Of a stretch of DNA of 64,000 nucleotides, positions 57,099 through 64,000 are shown in pieces (position 1 is the stretch's first letter; every line of letters starts with the position of its first letter). Both the position numbers and the translations under genes were made by a program. The DNA comes from Epichloe hybrida (lineage: Eukaryota > Ascomycota > Sordariomycetes > Hypocreales > Clavicipitaceae), in assembly GCA_019022495.1 (NCBI GenBank), contig JAFEKR010000004.1, positions 1,860,001-1,924,000 of the forward strand, in the 5' to 3' direction. The notes beneath the pieces were generated by a model. The model saw nothing but the letters and a program-made list of their open reading frames with translations, was not told the DNA's origin and ran no database searches.

Positions 57099-59581
57099 TC
57101 ATGTCATCCCGCCTACCGCGGATGTACTCGCCTCCGCCAAGAGTTGTGCTACGGGTCCGTGATAAGTCACCTGGGCTGTTTCTCTACCCCCAACACCATT
57201 TGTGCAGCGTGATGTGTGCAGCCTGGCATCGGAGATCGACGACAGTGCTGCTTCGCTGGGTTGAGCGCTTTGGGTCGAGGCCATGGAAGATGTCAGGGTC
57301 GGGAATTGGTATGATGAGCGTGCTCCAACAGTCGATGGAGCAAGACCACCATCATCTTTCGGAAGAGTCCCTTCGTCTGAGCATCTGAAGACAGAGATAA
57401 CCCAAGAACCACCACAGGCTTCGTCGCCTGTGTCATGGCAAGACACGTTACAGGAACTCTCGGGTAGCCGTACCGCATCATCGCGAATGGACGAGCCACA
57501 CCAGCACTCGCACCCATACTCGGTTCCCGCAAACGAGTAGCCACCAGCCTGACAATGATTGATGCACCTGGAGCGAGACATCGGCCCACGCAGGTAGTCC
57601 AGCGGCTTTGAGCCAACAAGTACGCGTGAGATGTCGTCTTGGAAGCAGCCCAAGTATGTCCAGCCAGGAATTCCAGCATGCGTTTTACCATCGGGCCGAG
57701 GTATAAATGTGGACATGGTGATTTCAGGGCCAGGCTTCAAGGTCCCCCCCGTCCGACTTGGACAGCTTGTAGAAGTGTCCAAAGTATGCGCAGTACCTTG
57801 CAAGCTGGTCGAGGAGCAAAAATAGCCGCTTGTGCAATGATAACATGGCCAACCAAGACCGCAAGGAACAACCTGCGGTGGTGTTTCTTGTGGAGGGCAG
57901 AACCAGCCATTCAGACAATCCTTACAGGGGTAACCTCTTTTCGGGCAAGGTCCTACTTCCAGTGGCGTGTTTAATGTTTGAGTGACGGTCGGCGTACTGC
58001 AGGCCATACTGTCAACAGACGTGACCGACCAGCTTGAAGTTGGAACTTCCGTCACCTCGCAAGTGGCTATGACAATTCTCGACGAAGACCTTTGTGCATA
58101 GGAAGTAGTGGCATCGGAGACAGAGGCTGCATCGGAGTGATAGGCGGATGCTGTCACGTAAGACAGTAAGGTCTCCAGCTCTGCTCTCGCACCAGAATTA
58201 ATATTCCAACCAACCGTTTTAGCAGACGGTACATTTGGTCCTCTTGAAGCAACATCGGTTGGGGTGAATGTCAGCACGGTGGCCGACGAGGCTGAGCTCG
58301 CGTCTATTGATGCACACGGAAGGACCACTTCCCATGGAAATTCGATACCAGCTAGTTTGAGTGCACACATAGTCTGATTCAACTTGGTTGAGGTGGCGTA
58401 AACAATGTCGACAACTTGTGATAAGACATCCTGCATGAGAGGCGTTTGGGCGAAAACCGAAGCGGCTACAATTTGATTGATGATCAATGAGCCCCTCGTG
58501 ACTACAGTTTCGTGTGTCCCCGTCGAATATTGTGCCTGGGTATCCGAGGTAGGAAGCTTGACCTGTTTCCCAAGAATTGCCGCAACTGCAGGAAGAATTA
58601 GAGGGATTATGGACTCAATTGAGACTGAACCTTGGCCAGCCACTGCAGAAACAACCGAAGAGACGGCTGCTGCATTCACAGGGAGTGCAGCGAGTGTAGC
58701 ATCAGTGAGCCTTGCGGCGAGACTGATGCTCGTCACGGCGATGTTGACAATCAAAATCGACATTTGGTCGAGCAAAGACAAGGCCAATTCTGCTTCTTGG
58801 TCGTAGGAGTTCACATCGCGCTTCTTAGGGGCGACAATATCTGAAAGGGTATAAGGGGCATGTTTCTGCAGAGTCTCTGCCCATACTGATGCAGTGAGGG
58901 ACTTGTCTTGAATGTGGTGAGCTCCGGCGTTTGTTGAGCTGCTGGGAGCCAGTATGAGGGTTTGTCCTGTTGCGGTTGGCATGGCATCCGCCATCGTCGA
59001 CATCATTCGTCTTCCGAAATCTGAAGTAGGCAAAGTATTGTACAATCCAAGTACTGGTGTGAGAGCTTTGACTAAAGCAGAGAGTAAGTCGGTAGCTGCC
59101 ATTGTTGTATATGACATCTTCGTGTTCGTTGTGTCGTGGGCTGTTTCCTGCATCATGGTACCGGATTTACAGTCGGCGAACTTGATGCAGAAGTGACAAG
59201 GTCCATGGAAGCTGCCTCTGAGATGTAACTATTCGAGGTCGACGTAGAGCTTCGAGAATTTTGGGCTGCAGCAGAATGTCCACCTTGCTCAAGTCTCAAC
59301 GCCTTTATGATTTTAGTCCAATATCATTACCATGGACACATGAATACCTCAAATACCTGCACAAAATTACCACCAAGAGCCCCTCCAAGCTGGAATTGAC
59401 GAGACTCTAATGTCTTCTCTTTCATGTCATGAGATTTGACAGCCAGCTGGATGGTAACCACGGTGAAGACAAGAGTGACAAGAAGACTCCCTAGAATCGA
59501 GAGGCAACTGTTTCGAAGCATGCAATACCGCCGGGTCCAGAATGAGGAGGAGCTTGCCCTCCATGCCGACATCATGGTCAT
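57099..59581 (-). CDS. Membrane-anchored extracellular protein with WSC domain
   Basis: Model of three exons (59581-59357, 59302-59171, 59117-57099) giving about 791 residues; the last exon is sure, the first two are inferred from phase and splice sites. A type II signal anchor lies near residues 26-47 (LSILGSLLVTLVFTVVTIQL). A Ser/Thr-rich stretch and a long hydrophobic-rich region of unknown fold follow. Two Cys motifs (GYPCKDCLNGWFCPP and GWPCYHCTSGYFCSS, about residues 508-551) precede a WSC domain (about 601-697, GWTYLGCFQDD to CGGSWVISVF) with its conserved Cys. WSC domains bind carbohydrate and occur in cell-wall sensors and secreted enzymes. The anchor orientation differs from classical Wsc sensors, which are type I. 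Start choice among nearby ATGs is uncertain. Confidence 0.72.
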
Positions 59582-60148
59582 AATTGTGGAAACGATGTGT
59601 TGAGCTGGATCTTGTACAATGTTCGAAGTAACATACACTCCAATACAATGGTTCCAAAAAGGGCGCCCAAAAAAGCAACACCAAAATTGTTAATCGAGTG
59701 CGAGTGAATGCGAAAGTTGAGGAGAAGAGGAGAAGAGGAGGAGAGGGGGAGAGGGGGAGAGGAGGAGAGGAGGAGAAAAGACACAATTTGCCCTGGCCTG
59801 GCGCAAATGTCGACATATTCTCAAACGGCAGGAAGGGTACGCGACTTCCCAGCTGGGCCTCGATTACCAAGTGGCTGCCGCCGTCATGATTACTGCACGC
59901 GCCTTCTTCTCAAGGAAGGCTGGCCAAAAATTGCAATGGTATGCTTCTTCTTTCCAGTTCTCTCCACAAGGGTACGAGCGCAGACCTCATCTGAAGTAAA
60001 TAGACCTCTTCTTGGATTGCGGTGTAACGGATGGCCAAAAACTCTATTGTTCAGCTTTAGACGGTACAAAGACTCTATGCGACAAGTTGCCTGCCTACCC
60101 AATGACAAGAGTTGATGGTGTCGTCAGAGTCTATGTGTGATTTTTTTC
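59582..60148. other. Intergenic, WSC gene upstream region and NPT1 3' flank
   Basis: Contains an AGG-rich purine run (about 59715-59775) immediately upstream of the WSC gene. An alternative start codon for that gene at 59638 lies here. Confidence 0.5.
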
Positions 60149-61652
60149 CTAAGCTTGCGTACTCTCCTCCTTGCCCCAGCGTGATGTTTCATCGCCTTCC
60201 TTCCATTCACGCTCGTTATATCCAAGTTCCTTCTTCACCCGCTCGACAAGCTCCTTGTCTCCCGTGTTCTTGCCAGCATTATCACTGTGTTTCGTTAGCA
60301 GCTGCAAATGAAATCTGCGACGCGCAATCACTGACCTAATCTTGATGGCTGGTCGGCCTGCAGCCGAGCTGAGTTTAATGACGATATTCATGGGGACGGA
60401 CTTGGTGCCTGTTTTCAAGTGGACAAAGTCATTTGTTAGGAATGTTCCAACCCCAAATGTGGGTTGGAATCCGAGTTCTTCGGAAATTCTCTTGTACTCT
60501 AGACAGCGCTCAATGTTCAAGGAGTCTGAGAACACAATCGTTTTCTTTTCCTTGATTCCTTGTTCGTCGTAGTAATTTCGCATCATTCTGGTATACTCCG
60601 CAGGATCTCCTGAATCTTGCCGAACACCTGTGAATAGCTCAGCGTACGTCTTCGTTGTTCCATCTGGCTTCTTGAAGGCCTCAGCACAGAGTCCGCCTTC
60701 GACAGTCTGAACTGGGAGACTGAATGATTTGAGAAATTCACGAGTGCCAAATGTGTCAGTAAGCGCGACTGCCAAATTTGAGCCGAAGCAGCCGACCCAA
60801 TGACGAAGGGCCTGCTCAGTGGCCTTCTTGTAATCATTGGAGATGGCAGCTATTCCCATAAACCACTCGTGAGCGACCGTGCCTACTGGAGCGATGCCAA
60901 ATCGCATGGCCAAGTGCACGTTTGATGTCCCTGACAACTTTCCGTGATATCCTTTCTTCTCGGCGGCTTTGGAGGCCTTGACTAAGCCGCGGAAAACCAG
61001 AGCCTGCGTATGGTAGTCTCGTCTTCTCCGTGTGCCGAATTCGGACGTGATGCAGCCCGCCTCTAGAAGTCGCATTCCCTTGTCGAAAGCGAGCTCTTCC
61101 TGTCCGTCGTAGTTCCAATCTGTGTCCATGAAGCGGAAGTATGCTTCAGAGGTAAGGGCAAGAATTGGAATCTCGTACAAGATTGTATCCGACCAGGTTC
61201 CTTGAATCTTGATGTCGATGTGACCCACGTCCGAGTCAGCCCCGGTATCCGCGCCATCTGTTGTAAACGTGACAGAAACTTGCTCTCTTGGGCGGAGCTG
61301 AAATTCCTTCTTGAGGTAATTCAGATAGTCGTCTGTCAAGTACTTGCAATGCGTCCGCAAGAAACTATACTCCTCATCGGATAAAGAAATGTTTCCAAGC
61401 TCTAATTGACAAGTATTAGACTAACGACGACAGCTAAAGAAGGGAGGCTGACTTACTTCGGATCTGTTCGTCCAGCCATTTGAAGGCCTTCCTGGACAGC
61501 TTCTTTTCAGGTGTACGATTTGTGAATGCGTAGGTGACAGGAACATGTTTGAAAAACTTGTACACGGCACATTGCATTGTCAGCTTGTACAAGTCAGTAT
61601 CCAGGAACGATATGACGCCCTCTGGAAAAGGCGACGAGCTGTTCAAGTCCAT
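60149..61652 (-). CDS. NPT1: Nicotinate phosphoribosyltransferase
   Basis: Three exons (61652-61457, 61401-60336, 60284-60149) encode 465 residues. It opens with the conserved SFLDTDLYKLTMQCAVYKFF, continues with YAFTNRTPEKKLS and SEFGTRRRRDYHTQALVFRG, and carries the phosphoribosyl-pyrophosphate site region with the conserved catalytic His (GTVAHEWFMGIAA), then TGVRQDSGDPAEY and GVGTFLTNDF. The enzyme joins nicotinate to PRPP, with ATP hydrolysis, to form nicotinate mononucleotide in the Preiss-Handler salvage route to NAD+. Length matches fungal homologues. It is divergent from UTP4 across 604 bp. Confidence 0.96.
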
Positions 61653-62256
61653 TATAGCGGTGTATTGTGAGCTACTGTATCTCTTGCCGCCGTGCGTAAT
61701 TGAGTGAAACCCGAGAACTGTTGGCTAGTTAAAGGGTCTGGTAGAGGCGTGTTTGGTTGCCGAAACTCAGCCCATCAGCATCGCAGATGGTCAGCGGGGA
61801 ACAATGTGGAACGGTTAGAAAGGGAGGAGCTCGACTGTATCGCATTGGCGCTCGAGAGAAGAAAAGAAGGCATAGCGACGATGGGCTGCAATGGGCCGCA
61901 ATGGGCCGCAATGGCAAAGACATTGGCGGGGTGGAGGGGCATGACGTTCTGGAATCTGGCGCTTGGCAAGGCGTGTACATTACCGCAGCGGGCTGGGCGG
62001 TGAGCTGCTGGCGGCCAACCCGCGCTGCACCAGGCTCGTGGTGGCGGCAGAAAAAAAAAAACTAGGCAAGGTCGGACCTTTTTTTTTGGTCCTCTGCAGA
62101 ACCGGTGCATCTCGAAACAAGCGGCACGATCAGCTCGCCACCGCATTCCCATATCTCTACAACGATGGGCAAAGGCAAGTCAGATGCTCAATAAGTCGCC
62201 CTATCAAACTTCAAAGATTTGACAACGTGGTGTGCTCATCCATTTCGGCAAGCACA
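61653..62256. promoter_or_regulatory. Divergent promoter of NPT1 and UTP4
   Basis: 604 bp between the two start codons. It contains a 10-base unit ATGGGCYGCA three times in tandem (61881-61910) and an A-run then T-run (62050-62090). The frame of UTP4 stays open upstream to 61963, but that stretch has no family likeness. Confidence 0.5.
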
Positions 62257-64000
62257 ATGGACGTGCATCGCTGCCGCTTCGTGCCTTACCAGCCCTCGGC
62301 GATTAATGCTGTTGCATTCTCGCGTCCCAAGACCAAATCAGCCAAACATGGAGCTTTGGCAAGATTAGCCATCGGTCGAGCAAACGGCGACATTGAAATT
62401 TGGAACCCATCCGGCGGAGCTTGGCTTCAAGAACTCGTCATCCGAGGTGGTAAGGATCGGAGTGTGGATGGCTTGGTTTGGATCAATGAGCCCGATCAGG
62501 ATCTAGGCGACGGTCGCACCGTCATTGGAAAGTCGCGGCTGTTCAGCATTGGTTATACATCTACTGTCACGGAATGGGACCTCGAAAAGGGCAAACCGAA
62601 GCGTCATGCCAGCGGCCAGCACGGCGATATCTGGTGCATTGCCGCCCAACCTCAAGGCGACAAACCACAGCCTGCGGGAGCCAGCAGCCTCCAAGAAGGA
62701 CAGAACTCCAACAAACTGATTGCTGGCACAATCGATGGAGAACTCGTCATGTACTCTCTTGAAGAGGACGACCTGAGATTTCAGCGAGTTCTTGTCAAAT
62801 CTCCCACCAAGAAAGCTCAAATGGTGAGCATGACTTTCCAGTCCCGCAAAGTCGTCATCGTGGGCTGTTCAGACAGCACTATCAGAGCCTACGACATCAA
62901 AAACGGGCATATGCTCCGCCGAATGACTCTGGGCTCTGACCTCATCGGGGGCTCCAAGGATATCATTGTCTGGTGTGTCAAGTGTCTGCCCAACGGCAAC
63001 ATTGTGTCAGGCGATTCTACGGGCCAAGTATGTATATGGGACGGCAAGACGTATACTCAGGCACAGAGGATTCAAAGTCACAAGTCAGATGTTCTCAGTC
63101 TAACAACAAGCGCCGATGGGTTGGCCATCATGAGCGGAGGCATGGATCGCCGAACGATTCTTTACAAACAAAATGCTGGCTCTGGACAGCGATGGGGCAA
63201 AGTCTGGGGACGGCGCTATCACGATCACGATGTCAAGACAATGGCCTGTTTTGAACAGGGACGTATCAGTGTCGTGGTGTCTGGAGGTAAAAGCCCACCG
63301 GCTCATCGTCTCATCTTGCAACACGGCTCACTAACAGAATCACAGGGCCCGATGCCAATTTGAACATCGTGCCTCTAAAAGAAATGGGCCGCGAAAATCA
63401 CAGAATGATGAGCAACTTGCCACAACAGCCTCCAATCACAAGCGCTTCCAAGGCGAGATTCATCGTAAGCTGGTGGGAGAGAGGGGTTCATGTCTGGTTA
63501 TTGCGCAAATCAGCCGCCGATCTTCACGAGTCCGCCGGTGAAGCTGCTGATTTGGATCAAAACCGAAAATTACTCAAGACAATTGTAGTGAAGGGGGACT
63601 CTAATATTTCATCTGCCACAATCAACCAAGAGGGGACCTTGCTGTTTGTTTCGACAGGTACAGACGTCAAGGCCTTCCAACTCCAGCACCAGGACCCTGT
63701 CAAAGGTTCAGATGTGAAGCTCTCGAGCATCAGTTTGCCTGCGAAGCTTTCACAGCTGGGCGCTTCGCACGTCAAGCTTTCTCCGGATGGCCGCTGGCTG
63801 TGCGTCATTCAAGAAGGCTCTCATGTTCTAATGGCCAGTTTAATGGCCAGTCCTGAAAGCAAACTTGTCGAATCACCTGCTCTGTCAGTCAAGCTTCAAA
63901 AACTGTCGCGGCTGCGGCGTCAGATCCCGCGGTACATATTGAATGGCGGTCTAGGTAGCTACGACAGGAGCATCACACATATTGCTTTCAGCGCCGACTC
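62257..64000 (+). CDS. UTP4: UTP4 (cirhin-like) WD-repeat protein of the SSU processome, C-terminus beyond the window
   Basis: Two exons seen (62257-63286 and 63346 to the window end), about 560 residues so far. It starts MDVHRCRFVPYQPSAINAVA, the usual Utp4 opening, and continues with WD-type blades (RLAIGRANGDIEIWNP, RLFSIGYTSTVTEWDL, KLIAGTIDGELVMYSL, VVIVGCSDSTIRAYDI, NIVSGDSTGQVCIWDG). In yeast Utp4 belongs to the t-UTP/UTP-A subcomplex needed for rDNA transcription and early 18S rRNA processing in the nucleolus. The intron removes 59 bp and keeps phase. The stop codon is outside the window. Confidence 0.93.

Noticed and set aside
61963..62256. N-terminal extension of UTP4 by 98 codons
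   Set aside because: The upstream part lacks homology-like features, while MDVHRCRFVPY at 62257 is the family's normal start.
1..64000. CRISPR arrays, rRNA or tRNA genes
   Set aside because: No regularly spaced repeats with unique spacers, and no cloverleaf or rRNA-like sequence was recognised; CRISPR is also not expected in a eukaryotic nuclear genome.

Overview
The window is nuclear DNA of a filamentous ascomycete, most likely a Sordariomycete (Hypocreales-like). This is inferred from short spliced genes with GTRNGT donors and CTRAC-type branch points, from fungal-specific families (Zn2Cys6 regulator, WSC protein, ATO/GPR1 acetate carrier, Vps3844, Ntr2), and from an AT-rich block full of C:G-to-T:A transitions typical of RIP-competent fungi. 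I rebuilt exon structures by hand from splice sites, reading phase and family resemblance. No search was run.

Layout. 0.5-8.5 kb: a mitochondrial-targeted conserved protein, divergent from a Vps3844-type membrane protein across a promoter holding a 139-bp foldback; then a Zn2Cys6 transcription factor, a decayed rhodanese/arsenate-reductase-like pseudogene, and the core snRNP protein SmG. 8.7-20 kb: NTR2 (head-to-head with SmG), the Hsp70/Hsp90 co-chaperone STI1, a ZIP zinc transporter, a GNAT-like membrane protein and a PHO84-type phosphate symporter. 20.2-23 kb: a KHA1-type K+/H+ antiporter whose 5' end I cannot resolve.

23.2-39.3 kb is one AT-rich island with no intact gene. It is a Ty1/copia element (233-bp LTRs, 5-bp target duplication AGAAC, minus strand) carrying a Ty3/gypsy element with a chromodomain-like remnant (207-bp LTRs, target duplication TTTAA, minus strand). 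Both are riddled with stops and transitions. The outer insertion landed between the antiporter and a DnaJ gene; the empty site would have left about 364 bp between their recognised coding starts.

39.5-49.2 kb: a DnaJ-X co-chaperone, a large Ser-rich coiled-coil protein, a cytochrome-b5-domain protein and the DNA-repair protein NBS1/Xrs2. 49.7-53.1 kb: two same-strand monocarboxylate-related carriers (an MCT-like MFS protein and an ATO-type acetate transporter). 53.1-57.1 kb: about 4 kb with no gene I can support, enriched in the 9-mer TACGGAGTA. 57.1-64 kb: a WSC-domain membrane-anchored protein, nicotinate phosphoribosyltransferase, and the ribosome-biogenesis WD-repeat protein UTP4, which runs off the window end.

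Most genes are housekeeping. The noteworthy parts are the nested elements with their graded mutation pattern, the disrupted bidirectional promoter, the rhodanese relic, two GC-AG introns and the repeat structures in promoters.
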